DNA of 64,000 nt, taken from CAYQJS01 sp964417895. Lineage in GTDB: Bacteria; Chloroflexota; UBA6077; SHYK01. The notes beneath the pieces were generated by a model that had not been told where the DNA came from, made no database searches, and saw only the letters and a list, made by a program, of their open reading frames with translations. Position numbers and translations under genes: made by a program. The DNA lies in contig CAYQJS010000024.1 in NCBI GenBank assembly GCA_964417895.1, positions 1 to 64,000 on the forward strand, in the 5' to 3' direction. The number at the start of each line of letters is the position of its first letter. Within the stretch, counting starts at the first letter, position 1. Shown here piece after piece: positions 49,611 through 58,428 of this stretch.

Positions 49611-51647
49611 CTAGCTCCTTGGATCCTGGTCGGTGGCTGCAGCGACCGCCATGCCGTTCGCTTGCGCCCACGTGTCGAGCTGGCGATTGAGCGCGACGAC
49701 CTGATTCGGGTACAGCGAAGCAACGTCGTTGCGCTCCTCGGGGTCCCACGGGAGGTAGTAGAGCTCGCGAATGCCGCGATCCCTACTGCTGATCATCTTC
49801 CAGCCCTGCGACGAGATGATGGCCGTTTGCGCGTCGTCGGTCAGTGTTACCACGGCCGTGCGATCGGCGCCGCGGTCGGTGCCGTCAAGAAGTGGGACGA
49901 CGCTGCGGCCCTGGGCCTGCCGGGGGATGGGAGCTCCTACGAGCTCGAGGATCGTAGGCATGACGTCGACATGCTGGATCGGAGCGCGCAGCACCCGCTG
50001 CTGACGATCGGCGCGCGGGTCGTAGATGATAAGAGGGACTTGAACGCCAGAGTTGTAAAGGTCGTCGCCATGGAGCCAGTACTCGCCGTTGGGCCACGAG
50101 CTTCCCCGCTCGCCCAGGCTCTCGCCGTGATCGGCCGTCAGGACGACGATTGTGTTGTCGAGCAGCTCCGAGCGCGCCATGTAGCTCAGGACCTGGCCGA
50201 TGTAGTGATCGGCGTACGTTACTTCTGAGGCGTACAGAGCCCGCAGGTACTGAACGTCGCGCGAGTCGGGCTCGAAGACACCCTCGCGCATCTCGTACAC
50301 GAACCCCATCCCCCCGTCGTAGCGCCCCGCGTACCCCTGGTCGTAGAGCTGGTCCCAGGGCTCTGGCGGCGTCCAGGGATAATGGGGGTCGAAGAAGTGC
50401 ACCCAGAGGAAGAAGCGCCCATCGTGTCCATAATTAGCTAGCCAGGTAAGAGCAGCGGACGCCGTAACGTCCGCTCTGCCGTCGATCTCGGCCTCAGCCT
50501 CCTGGCGCATGCCCAGGACCGCTTCGACGGCGCTCCCAAGCGCCACCTGTTCGGTAACGCGCCGGTAGATCGCCGCGAGCGCGGCCGTCGCCGGATTCTG
50601 CAGCAGGGGAGGTTCGTTGACGACGAAGGCCTCGTAGGTGTGAAAGCCCTGGTGGAATCCCGAGAAGGCAGGCTCCAGGCTCGTCCAGGGGATTACGGCC
50701 GCGGTGTTGAAACCGTGGCGCTGGAGCACCTCCGCCAGCGTGTCGAACGAGTCAGCGAGTCGGTCCACCATGTGCACGCGAACGCCGTGCACGGCCGGTT
50801 GGGTCGACGTGAAGAGCGATGCGACCGCTGGATTCGTTTGCGGCTGCCCTGGGTAGGTGTTGCAGGAAAGCGCCGAGTACCGGGCCAGCAGGTCCATAGC
50901 GGGCGTCTGGATCCAGGGGTTCCCACAGGCGCCGAGATGGTCGGCGCGAAGGGCATCCACAGTAATGAGCACCACATTTGGTTGGCCGGAAGTCTCAGGA
51001 GACGGTGCTCGGGGGAGGGCTTCCGTGAGGTTCGTGACGAAGTCGGTCTCGAGCAAGCTCGGGTCTATGGGCTGTAGCCCCTGCACGCTCCGCTCGCCAG
51101 GGCTCGCGTGTTGACGCGCTTCCAGGAGTATCTGAATCGGAATCACGAGCGCCAGCGCGGCAACCACCACCACCCCGGCGGCGGCCAGCCGACCCGTGGG
51201 CGCCAGCAAGGATTGAGCGACAGGATAGGAAAGGCGATAGGCCAAGGCGCCTACGCCCAGGGCAACAACCAGGATCCAGACGAGGATGCCCACGGGCACG
51301 CCTACGAGGGGGTCCGCCCCCTGCGCGCGGAAGGCCCATAGCCACCCGACGAGAAGAAGCACGATGGAAGTCGATCCGGCGAAGTAGAGGGCCGCGATGG
51401 CCCGGGCCGAGAACCGGAGCTTTGTTGCGGAGGCCACCCCTGCCAAGACCGCGCCCGCGACGCCACACACGCCGGCACAGGCCAGGGAGTCGACCACGAG
51501 CGTGTAAAGTCCCGCCTCGATGAGCCCTGCTCGCGACGCGGGCGCATCGCGAATGACCGAGAGCGCCTCGACGGCGCCACCCAGTGCGCCCCCCACGAGC
51601 CCGAGCACCAGGCCCCGGACGAACCCAGCCCACAATCTGGCGAGCAC
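49611..51647 (-). CDS. Membrane-anchored sulfatase/phosphotransferase-fold protein
   Basis: 678 residues. The N-terminal ~200 residues hold five to six membrane spans. From about residue 220 a sulfatase/alkaline-phosphatase-fold domain begins: PNVVLITVDALRADHLGACG (metal Asp), then QPQTNPAVASLFTSTQPAVH at the nucleophile position, and later VLTADHGESLGERG (metal Asp/His). The sulfatase C/S-x-P-x-R formylglycine motif is absent; Thr or Asn takes its place, as in lipid-headgroup phosphotransferases of the LtaS/EptA type. It therefore more likely transfers or cleaves a phosphate group on an envelope lipid or glycan. First gene of the 51647-46788 operon. Confidence 0.82.
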   Translation of the reverse strand: MLARLWAGFVRGLVLGLVGGALGGAVEALSVIRDAPASRAGLIEAGLYTLVVDSLACAGVCGVAGAVLAGVASATKLRFSARAIAALYFAGSTSIVLLLVGWLWAFRAQGADPLVGVPVGILVWILVVALGVGALAYRLSYPVAQSLLAPTGRLAAAGVVVVAALALVIPIQILLEARQHASPGERSVQGLQPIDPSLLETDFVTNLTEALPRAPSPETSGQPNVVLITVDALRADHLGACGNPWIQTPAMDLLARYSALSCNTYPGQPQTNPAVASLFTSTQPAVHGVRVHMVDRLADSFDTLAEVLQRHGFNTAAVIPWTSLEPAFSGFHQGFHTYEAFVVNEPPLLQNPATAALAAIYRRVTEQVALGSAVEAVLGMRQEAEAEIDGRADVTASAALTWLANYGHDGRFFLWVHFFDPHYPWTPPEPWDQLYDQGYAGRYDGGMGFVYEMREGVFEPDSRDVQYLRALYASEVTYADHYIGQVLSYMARSELLDNTIVVLTADHGESLGERGSSWPNGEYWLHGDDLYNSGVQVPLIIYDPRADRQQRVLRAPIQHVDVMPTILELVGAPIPRQAQGRSVVPLLDGTDRGADRTAVVTLTDDAQTAIISSQGWKMISSRDRGIRELYYLPWDPEERNDVASLYPNQVVALNRQLDTWAQANGMAVAAATDQDPRS

Positions 51648-51828
51648 GCTGCCTCAACCCCAGAGTTTGCGAGAGCCTACGTGTTGGTGAGGCCACCGCA
51701 TCGGGTCCACTGCTTCTGATTTGCGGGTGCAGTCGCCCACCGTAATGGTGCGCCATCAATGCCCCGCGATGCACGGCTGCCACCTTCGACAGAGTAGCAG
51801 CAGGTTCTAAGAGCAGCTTAAGCGGCGA

Positions 51829-53265
51829 CTAAGAGGTTCGTATGAGATCCGGCTCTTGGGCGCCCTCAGTGCGCTCGACGATAGGCCGCCTGGCCGGAAG
51901 GCGCACGGTGAACGTCGTGCCGGAGCCGACGCGCGATGCGACCTCGATATGCGCCTGGTGCTCGTCGGCGATCCAGCGCGCGATGGCAAGCCCAAGCCCG
52001 GTCCCGCCGCCGGACCGAGCCGCTGTGGATCGATAGAAGCGCTCGAAAACGTGCGGCAACTCGTCGGCCCCGATCCCTACTCCGGTGTCATACACGGAGA
52101 GGACGGCGCCACCTCGCTCATGATGCAGGTCGATGGTTACCACCCCCCCTGGCGGTGTGTACTTGAGCCCGTTGTCCACGAGGATGAGCAGCAGCTGTTT
52201 GAGAGCGTCCGCGTCGCCGATTACCTGGGACGGCTCAACGTCCCCGAGCCGGACCGCGACACCGTTCGCAACCATCTGCGCCTCTCGGTGGACCGCGCGC
52301 ACCAGCTCGTCGAGCCGCACCGGGGTTCGTGCCAGCTCAAGGCCGGCGTCGGCGCGAGCGAGGGCGAGGAGGCCCTGGACCAGTCGCGACATCCGCTCGG
52401 ACTCCTGGATGACGTCGTCGAGCGCTTCGCGCATATCGGTCTGGTTTACGGCCCCGCTCTTTCGAAGCAGCTCGAGATTGCCTCGGATGGTGGTTAGAGG
52501 AGTCCGCAGCTCGTGAGACGCATCGGCGACGAATCGGCGTTGCGCCGCAAAGGCGCTCTCGAGCCGGGCCATCATGTGGTTGAAGGTCTCCACGAGCCGG
52601 CCCACCTCGTCGTGCCCGCGTACGGGTGGCAGCCGACGGTCCAGCCGTCCCGATAGCCCGATGTCGCGGGCCGCCCGTGTGATGCGGCCGATCGGCTGAA
52701 GGGGCACTCCCGCGAGGAACCAGGCTACTGCCATGGACAGGATCAACAATCCGGCGCCGGCGCCTAGAAGGGTATTCCGCAGGAGACCGAGGGCGTCCTC
52801 GAGCGCTTCGAGGGAGCGGGCGACCTGGACGTACCCCACGAACTCTTCTTCCGCCACCAGGGGCCTGATGAACAGGCGCACGTCCTGGCCATCCAGCGTC
52901 ACCGTCTCGAACAGTTCCTCTTCATTGCTGGCGTCGCGCAGAGTGTCCTGGCTGATGGGCAACCGCCGTCCACCCAAGCCAGAGGATCGCTCGAGAATGT
53001 CGCCCTCCGGACTCAGGATCTGAACGTGAAACGCCGGGGCCGAGAAAACGGCGGGCTGTGGGATGACCCGTTCTCGGGCGCGTGGCGGAAGGGCCGCTCG
53101 AAACTGGTAAACCGTCTCCAGGTTTTTTGCCTGGGTGCGAAGGGACTCGTCGATCTCCTGTGCGAGGCTGCGCGACTGGACGACGTACGTTAACGCGCCC
53201 AGCAGGCAGATGGCACCGGCGATGACGACGGTATTCCAGACCGCGAGCCTCAGCCGTAAAGGCAC
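51829..53265 (-). CDS. HAMP-domain sensor histidine kinase
   Basis: 478 residues. TM1 near the N-terminus (VWNTVVIAGAICLLGALTYV), an extracytoplasmic sensor of about 130 residues and TM2 (LLGAGAGLLILSMAVAWFLA) come first. The HAMP linker is PLQPIGRITRAARDIGLSGR, the phospho-acceptor is in FVADASHELRTPLTTIRGNL, and the ATPase boxes include LLILVDNGLKYTPPGG, YDTGVGIGADELPHVFERFY and GGGTGLGLAIARWI. GTG 53265 starts 2 bases after the response regulator stop, with GGGAGG upstream. It partners the regulator at 53268-53942. Confidence 0.93.
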   Translation of the reverse strand: MPLRLRLAVWNTVVIAGAICLLGALTYVVQSRSLAQEIDESLRTQAKNLETVYQFRAALPPRARERVIPQPAVFSAPAFHVQILSPEGDILERSSGLGGRRLPISQDTLRDASNEEELFETVTLDGQDVRLFIRPLVAEEEFVGYVQVARSLEALEDALGLLRNTLLGAGAGLLILSMAVAWFLAGVPLQPIGRITRAARDIGLSGRLDRRLPPVRGHDEVGRLVETFNHMMARLESAFAAQRRFVADASHELRTPLTTIRGNLELLRKSGAVNQTDMREALDDVIQESERMSRLVQGLLALARADAGLELARTPVRLDELVRAVHREAQMVANGVAVRLGDVEPSQVIGDADALKQLLLILVDNGLKYTPPGGVVTIDLHHERGGAVLSVYDTGVGIGADELPHVFERFYRSTAARSGGGTGLGLAIARWIADEHQAHIEVASRVGSGTTFTVRLPARRPIVERTEGAQEPDLIRTS

Positions 53266-53267
53266 AG

Positions 53268-53942
53268 CTAGGCCTCCCTCAGCACATAGCCCGCGCCGCG
53301 GACTGTCTGCAGCAGTCTTTTCTCGCCGTCCGCCTCCAGCTTGGCACGCAAGTATCCGATGTACACCTCCACAACATTGGTGGGGCGCACGAAGCTGTCG
53401 CCCCATACCGCGTTCAGGATCGCCTCACGAGAGAGCACGCGGCGGGGATGGAGCAAGAAGTAGTGGAGCAGCTCGAACTCCGTGGTGGAGAGGACGATCT
53501 CGCGCTCCCCGCGTCGAGCCATCCGCGCGCCAGTGTCCAACTCCAGGTCAGCGTGGCGCAGAAGGCCTCCGCCGCCTGGTTCGTGGCGACGAAGCAGGGC
53601 CCGCACCCGAGCGAGCAACTCCTCGAGGGCAAACGGCTTAACGACGTAGTCGTCAGCACCGCTGTCGAGCCCCTGGACGCGGTCCGTTACCTCGTCCTTC
53701 GCGGTCAGGAGAAGGATGGGGATAGTGCTGGCGCTCCGCACCCGCCTGCAGACTTCGAGCCCATCGATCTCGGGCATGAGGATGTCCAGAATGATGAGGT
53801 CGGGTTCGTGCGTTCGCACGGCGTCGAGGCAGGCAGCGCCCGAGCCAGCCGTCTCGACGGAATAGCCCTCCAAACTCAGGGTGCGACGGAGCAACTGTGT
53901 GATTTTGGGATCGTCGTCCACGACCAGGATATTCGGGGCCAT
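53268..53942 (-). CDS. OmpR/PhoB-family response regulator
   Basis: 224 residues. The receiver domain has the acidic pocket in ILVVDDDPKITQLL, the phospho-Asp in LIILDILMPEIDGLEVCRR and the Lys in VVKPFALEELLARVRALL. The C-terminal winged helix ends EVYIGYLRAKLEADGEKRL and TVRGAGYVLREA. The ATG at 53942 matches the family N-terminus; an upstream GTG (53969) is less likely. It is followed at once by its histidine kinase. The signal is unknown; the operon next to it handles envelope glycans and phospholipid-like chemistry. Confidence 0.93.
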   Translation of the reverse strand: MAPNILVVDDDPKITQLLRRTLSLEGYSVETAGSGAACLDAVRTHEPDLIILDILMPEIDGLEVCRRVRSASTIPILLLTAKDEVTDRVQGLDSGADDYVVKPFALEELLARVRALLRRHEPGGGGLLRHADLELDTGARMARRGEREIVLSTTEFELLHYFLLHPRRVLSREAILNAVWGDSFVRPTNVVEVYIGYLRAKLEADGEKRLLQTVRGAGYVLREA

Positions 53943-54018
53943 GACACCGGAAAGTATAGTCGGGGACACGCTTGACGGGTTATCTCCTGGTCAGGTATCA
54001 AGTCCGGGAGGCGTTTCT

Positions 54019-54804
54019 ATGACGATTTTTGCAAGCCACTTTTGGCTGTGGTCCATCGTCGGCCTGCTGGGCCTCATCCTGCTCTACACCGTCGGAGCAC
54101 TCATGAGCTTTGGCGGTTTCCTCAGCCCCCTGCGCCAAATCGGCCGCGTCGCGGATCGGGCTCCCGTTGGCGTGAAAATCGGGATCGCCATAGCCGTCGT
54201 GGGGCTCGCCATTTACCCCTCGGTCGTGCACAGACTCTGGGCAGACGCCACCGCGGGCGAGGTCAGGCGGACGTTCGAGGCGCTACCCGCGTTCCCCGGA
54301 GCGCGCGCAGCGCCGCTTGTAGAGCAAATGAACGGCCTTTACGACCCAACGGGCACTGACGGCACTTACGTCATCGGCTGGTACGGGACCAGCGTCCCGT
54401 TCGAAGACGTGACAGGTCATTATGAGCATGTGCTGGCTCAACGGGCCTGGGTACGACAGCCGAGTGAGGCGGGCGCAGCGGCTCGGGGTCGCGGCCAAGC
54501 GACTCGCCTCCAGTTCAGGGATAGCGATGATGCGGCTCGTGCCAACTACGAGCTGTTGCTCGTGCAGCTACCAACTGGCAGCCAGGAAGCCCCGCCGGTG
54601 GTCGCGGCGGAGCCGACGGTCTATGCCCTACGTCTCGGCGTCGTGGACCCCCGGCTCACGACCCAGGTTGCCTGGTTCATCGACTGCCTCGTTCGGCGGG
54701 CCCCGACGTTCCCCACCTGCGAGGCGATGGGCTGGCACCCGCTAGAGACCAGCCTCGATCCTGCCAATCGCCCGCCGGGCGCGAGGGAGCGCTTGCGCCC
54801 ATAG
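54019..54804 (+). CDS. Membrane protein of unknown function
   Basis: 261 residues. Two N-terminal hydrophobic helices (FWLWSIVGLLGLILLYTVGA and VGVKIGIAIAVVGLAIYPSV) precede an extracytoplasmic domain containing RTFEALPAFPGARAAPLVEQ, YVIGWYGTSVPFEDVTGHYE and HVLAQRAWVRQPSEA. This layout resembles small lipocalin-like stress or solute-sensing domains, but I recognise no family. GGGAGG lies 7 bases before the ATG. It is divergent from the two-component operon, whose start is 76 bases away, so it is a plausible target of that regulator. Confidence 0.6.
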   Translation: MTIFASHFWLWSIVGLLGLILLYTVGALMSFGGFLSPLRQIGRVADRAPVGVKIGIAIAVVGLAIYPSVVHRLWADATAGEVRRTFEALPAFPGARAAPLVEQMNGLYDPTGTDGTYVIGWYGTSVPFEDVTGHYEHVLAQRAWVRQPSEAGAAARGRGQATRLQFRDSDDAARANYELLLVQLPTGSQEAPPVVAAEPTVYALRLGVVDPRLTTQVAWFIDCLVRRAPTFPTCEAMGWHPLETSLDPANRPPGARERLRP

Positions 54805-54815
54805 CGGTCGGTCGC

Positions 54816-55229
54816 CTATTCCACTTGGATTGTCTCTTCGGCGATCCGCCCTGCCTCGTCGATGCGGTAGGCCAGCAATAGCGGGCGGTCCTCCTCCATG
54901 AGTGAGCAGATGAAACAGAGCGTGTCCGGATACCAGCGTGCCGGCCAGTCGGCCACGTCGGTGGGCGATGGGTAGGCCCGCGTATGGGTGTGCGAATGAT
55001 AGAAGCCGAGGAGGTCGAGCCCGGCTGCCTCGATCTCGTCACTGATGGCTGCGATGTCGTGGGGATCCATCGTGAACCGCACGCGCGGCGTCTCGGCCAT
55101 GTTCCGAGCACGATGGACCTCTTCGACGCGGCCGCCGCGGCCGGCGAGGATGCCGCAGGTCTCGTTCGGCCGCCCCTCCACCGCGTGGGCCACAATGGCA
55201 TCGAGGTGGGCACGACCCAGAACCACCAC
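54816..55229 (-). CDS. JAMM/MPN+ metalloprotease (Mec+-like, M67)
   Basis: 137 residues. The zinc site of JAMM proteases is seen as FYHSHTHTRAYPSPTDVADW (H-x-H...S..D), with the upstream Glu in GRPNETCGILAGRGG. In Mycobacterium, Mec+ releases cysteine from the sulfur carrier CysO, and related enzymes trim carrier tails to expose Gly-Gly. Here the carrier at 56284-56565 ends GGEL, so trimming would be needed. It is the last gene of the cysteine operon, 6 bases after the cysM-like gene. Confidence 0.9.
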   Translation of the reverse strand: MVVLGRAHLDAIVAHAVEGRPNETCGILAGRGGRVEEVHRARNMAETPRVRFTMDPHDIAAISDEIEAAGLDLLGFYHSHTHTRAYPSPTDVADWPARWYPDTLCFICSLMEEDRPLLLAYRIDEAGRIAEETIQVE

Positions 55230-55235
55230 TGGTGG

Positions 55236-56156
55236 TTACCAGAGCAGCTGGTGGCGCAGGTCGTCGCTGGCCTGAGCCGTGCCTTTGCTCCACAGCTCCG
55301 TGCTCAGGTACTTCCAGCCGCTGTCGGCGAACAGCACGACGATATTCCCGCGGTCTATGCGCTGGGCGAACCGGAGCGCGCAGTAGAGCGCTGCCCCGGA
55401 CGACACGCCCGCAAATACCCCTTCGCGGGACAGCAGTTCCTGCGTGCATTGGATGCTGTCCTCGCCAGAGACCACCATCTTCCGGTCCAGGAGAGCCAGA
55501 TCAAGGATCGGCGGAATGAAGCCCTCATCCAGATTGCGTAAGCCCTGGACCAGCTCCCCCAGGTTGGGCTCCGCGGCGACTACCTGGATACGCTCGTCGT
55601 ACTCCTTAAGTCGGCGGGACACGCCCATCAGCGTTCCGCCAGTCCCAAGCCCGGCCACGAACGCCGTCAGATCCGGGACGGCCCGAAGGATTTCCGGAGC
55701 GGTGGTCTGGTAGTGGGCCAGCGGATTCGCAGGGTTTCCGTACTGATACAGCATGAGACAATCGCGATCCTTCGCCACCATTGTCTGCGCGACCTCGATG
55801 GCACCGTTGGATCCGCGGGAGCCGTCGGTGAGCACAATCTCTGCCCCAAAAGCTCGCAGGAGCTGGCGCCGCTCGACACTCACGTTCTCGGGCATAACCG
55901 CGGTGAAGCGGTAGCCTTTTAGCACGCACACCATGGCGAGCGAGATCCCTGTGTTGCCGCTCGTCGGCTCAATGAGCATGCGGCCCGGCCAGATCTGGCC
56001 GTCGCGCTCGGCCTTCTCGACCATGGAAAGGGCGATACGGTCCTTCACGCTGCCGGTCGGGTTTTGCCCCTCCAGCTTGGCGAAGATGCGCACGCCCTCG
56101 CGGGGGCTGAAGCGCTTCAGCTCGACGAGGGGTGTGTTACCAATGGTATCCAGCAC
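55236..56156 (-). CDS. cysM: PLP-dependent cysteine synthase, CysM/CysK family (copy 2)
   Basis: 306 residues from the GTG at 56156. The PLP Lys is in NPTGSVKDRIALSMVEKAER, the substrate loop is LIEPTSGNTGISLAMVCVLK, and GLGTGGTLMGVSRRL binds the PLP phosphate. Context (MoaD-like carrier and JAMM protease on either side) suggests the CysO-dependent type that uses thiocarboxylate and O-phosphoserine or O-acetylserine. The start is uncertain: the upstream frame runs through the GAGGCRT heptamer repeats (56159-56236), which would add about 39 residues and supply the only ATGs. Confidence 0.87.
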   Translation of the reverse strand: MLDTIGNTPLVELKRFSPREGVRIFAKLEGQNPTGSVKDRIALSMVEKAERDGQIWPGRMLIEPTSGNTGISLAMVCVLKGYRFTAVMPENVSVERRQLLRAFGAEIVLTDGSRGSNGAIEVAQTMVAKDRDCLMLYQYGNPANPLAHYQTTAPEILRAVPDLTAFVAGLGTGGTLMGVSRRLKEYDERIQVVAAEPNLGELVQGLRNLDEGFIPPILDLALLDRKMVVSGEDSIQCTQELLSREGVFAGVSSGAALYCALRFAQRIDRGNIVVLFADSGWKYLSTELWSKGTAQASDDLRHQLLW

Positions 56157-56158
56157 CG

Positions 56159-56236
56159 AGGCGTGAGGCGCGAGGCGTGAGGGGTTAGACGAGGCGCGAG
56201 CCGTGCGTCCTGAGGCATGAGGCATGAGGCGTGAGG
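56159..56236. repeat. Heptamer tandem repeats (GAGGCGT/GAGGCAT)
   Basis: Two blocks of a 7-bp unit (56159-56182 and 56212-56236), each about 3.5 copies, lie in the space between the sulfur-carrier gene and cysM. A partial inverted copy is at 56274-56287. The cysM reading frame is open through them. Confidence 0.85.
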
Positions 56237-56283
56237 AGCCAGACGAGCTTACAACGCGCTCATCACGTTTCATCGCTCACGCC

Positions 56284-56565
56284 TCACAACTCGCCGCCGG
56301 CGACGGCGGGGAGGATAGCCAGACTGTCGCCGTCACCTACCCCGGTCTCGAGCCGGTTGAGAAAACGGATGTCCTCGTCGTTCACATAGATGTTGACGAA
56401 CTGGCGAACTTGGCCGGCTTCGTTGATCAGCTCGCTCTTGAAGCCAGGAAACTGGCTCTCCAGATGCTCGATGACTGCCCCGACGGTCCGCCCTTCGGCT
56501 TCAACAACTCGGGCTCCGCCGGTGTGCTTGCGTAATACCGTGGGAACCCGCACTTCCACGCTCAT
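56284..56565 (-). CDS. MoaD/ThiS-family sulfur carrier, CysO-like
   Basis: 93 residues, ubiquitin-like fold. It begins MSVEVRVPTVLRKHTGGARV. The middle GRTVGAVIEHLESQFPGFKS and YVNDEDIRFLNRLETGVGDG match CysO/MoaD proteins. The C-terminus is LPAVAGGEL: Gly-Gly followed by two extra residues. A carrier must end in Gly-Gly to be adenylated, so a protease, most simply the JAMM enzyme two genes downstream, should remove EL. It lies between moeB and cysM in the operon. Confidence 0.88.
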   Translation of the reverse strand: MSVEVRVPTVLRKHTGGARVVEAEGRTVGAVIEHLESQFPGFKSELINEAGQVRQFVNIYVNDEDIRFLNRLETGVGDGDSLAILPAVAGGEL

Positions 56566-56589
56566 CGGCTCCTCCGCACGGCGCTGGTC

Positions 56590-57435
56590 TCAGCTCAGAG
56601 CAGATGCGCCGGGCCCGCCGCAGAACGCCTCGTAGTCGATCAGCTCGGTGATCGTCGGCTCATCCCCGCACACCGGACAGTCCGGATCCCGCCGCAGTCT
56701 AACCTCACGAAACTCCATGGCAAGCGAGTCGAAGAGCAGCAGCCGGTTCACCAGGGTCGAGCCCTGATCGAGAATGAGCTTGATGGTCTCGACCGCCTGG
56801 ATGGAGCCGACGACGCCGGGCAGAACGCCGAGGACGCCCGCCTCCGCGCAACTGGGCACCGCGCCCGGGGGCGGCGGGGCCGGGTAGAGGCAGCGGTAGC
56901 AGCCCGCTCCCGGCAAGTACACCGTCGCCTGGCCCTCGAAGCGAAAGATTCCCCCGTCGACCAGCGGCTTGCGAAGGAAATAGCAGGCGTCGTTCACGAG
57001 GTAACGCGTGGGGAAATTGTCTGACCCGTTCACAACGATATCGAACTGCTCGATCATCTCCAGCGCATTCTCGGACGTAATCGGGGCGTTGAAGCCGATC
57101 ACCCGCACGTCCGGGTTGACGTCTTGAAGTCGATCTGCAGCCGATTCGACCTTCGGGCGGCCCAGGTCTTTGTGGCCGTGGAGGAGCTGCCGGTGCAGGT
57201 TCGAGATGTCCACCACGTCGAAGTCCACGAGGCCCAGGGTGCCCACACCGGCCGCGGCGAGATAAAGCGCCGCCGGCGAGCCCAGGCCTCCCGCGCCGAT
57301 CAGGAGCACGCGGGCTTCCAAAAGTTTGCGCTGCCCGACGCTGCCAACTTCCGGCATGATGATCTGTCGCTGGTAGCGCCGGATCTGGTCGAAGGACAGC
57401 GTCCGCGCGCCGTTAACCGTTTCTGTCATGGCCAT
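56590..57435 (-). CDS. moeB: MoeB/ThiF-type adenylyltransferase
   Basis: 281 residues. It activates the Gly-Gly end of the sulfur carrier. The ATP-binding segment is VLLIGAGGLGSPAALYLAAA, with GLVDFDVVDISNLHRQLLHG and the Arg/Lys residues for adenylation. NGSDNFPTRYLVNDACYFLR follows. Zinc-binding Cys pairs lie in GCYRCLYP and DCPVCGDE. No rhodanese domain is fused, so sulfide must come from elsewhere. It lies 28 bases after cysK and 24 bases before the carrier gene. Confidence 0.92.
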   Translation of the reverse strand: MAMTETVNGARTLSFDQIRRYQRQIIMPEVGSVGQRKLLEARVLLIGAGGLGSPAALYLAAAGVGTLGLVDFDVVDISNLHRQLLHGHKDLGRPKVESAADRLQDVNPDVRVIGFNAPITSENALEMIEQFDIVVNGSDNFPTRYLVNDACYFLRKPLVDGGIFRFEGQATVYLPGAGCYRCLYPAPPPPGAVPSCAEAGVLGVLPGVVGSIQAVETIKLILDQGSTLVNRLLLFDSLAMEFREVRLRRDPDCPVCGDEPTITELIDYEAFCGGPGASALS

Positions 57436-57463
57436 GTTCTTTTCCTCTCGCTGGGGTGTGTCC

Positions 57464-58414
57464 TCAGAGATCGACGCTCAAGTACCGCTCGCCGGTGTCG
57501 GGCAGCACGGTCACCACCGTGCGGCCGGGCCCCAGCCGTTGCGCAATCGTGCGGGCCGCATGCACATTGGCACCTGCTGATATGCCGACCAGCAACCCCT
57601 CCTCGCGCGTCAGGCGAAGAGTCATCCGCATCGCCTCCTCGTCCTCGACAGTCATGATCTCGTCGACGACGGAGCGGTCGAAGACAGCGGGCACGAAACT
57701 CGCGCCGATGCCCTGGATGCCATGGGGCCGGGCACGGCCGCCGCCGAGCACGGGAGAAAGCGCCGGCTCGACAGCCACGACGAGCGTATCAGGGCGTCCT
57801 CTCTTGAGCACCTGCCCTACCCCCGTGATCGTACCCCCGGTGCCCACGCCAGCAACGAATGCGTCTACAGGCGTTTCACCCAGAGCTTGCAGAATCTCCT
57901 CCGCGGTCGTGCGTCTGTGGATCTCGGGGTTGGCCGGGTTCTCGAACTGCTGGGGCATGAAGTAGTCCGGGTGCTGGCGCAGCAGCTCTTCCGCGGCCCG
58001 CACGGCCCCGGTCATGCCCTCGATTCTGGGCGTGAGGATGAGCTCGGCCCCGAAGCGAGTGAGCAGCTTGCGCCGCTCCATGCTCATGTCATCCGGCATC
58101 GTCAGGATCAGCTGATAGCCCTTGGCAGCCGCGATCATCGCCAGGCCGATACCGGTATTACCACTCGTCGACTCTACGATCGTGGCGCCTGCCTTGAGCC
58201 GGCCGGTGCGTTCGGCATCCTCAATCATCGATAACGCGATGCGGTCCTTCACGCTTCCCGCCGGGTTCATCGACTCCAGCTTGCCGTACACGTCGGCTGC
58301 CCCGGAGCCGATGACCCGCCGCAGCCGAACGAGGGGAGTGTTGCCCACGAGATCGAGCACACTCTGGGCGAGGAGTGGACGCGGGCCAACCTCCCGCGCA
58401 GAAATGAGTGTCAA
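57464..58414 (-). CDS. cysK: Cysteine synthase A-like (copy 1)
   Basis: 316 residues. The PLP Lys is in NPAGSVKDRIALSMIEDAER, the substrate loop is IVESTSGNTGIGLAMIAAAK, and the PLP-phosphate loop is GVGTGGTITGVGQVL. The protein ends DTGERYLSVDL, as in CysK. The TTG at 58414 is 14 bases after the Rrf2 regulator stop and gives the usual length; an earlier frame overlaps the regulator. It uses O-acetylserine and sulfide in the standard reaction. Two cysteine synthases in one operon suggests separate sulfide-fed and carrier-fed routes. Confidence 0.92.
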   Translation of the reverse strand: MTLISAREVGPRPLLAQSVLDLVGNTPLVRLRRVIGSGAADVYGKLESMNPAGSVKDRIALSMIEDAERTGRLKAGATIVESTSGNTGIGLAMIAAAKGYQLILTMPDDMSMERRKLLTRFGAELILTPRIEGMTGAVRAAEELLRQHPDYFMPQQFENPANPEIHRRTTAEEILQALGETPVDAFVAGVGTGGTITGVGQVLKRGRPDTLVVAVEPALSPVLGGGRARPHGIQGIGASFVPAVFDRSVVDEIMTVEDEEAMRMTLRLTREEGLLVGISAGANVHAARTIAQRLGPGRTVVTVLPDTGERYLSVDL

Positions 58415-58428
58415 GGAGCTACCCCGCC

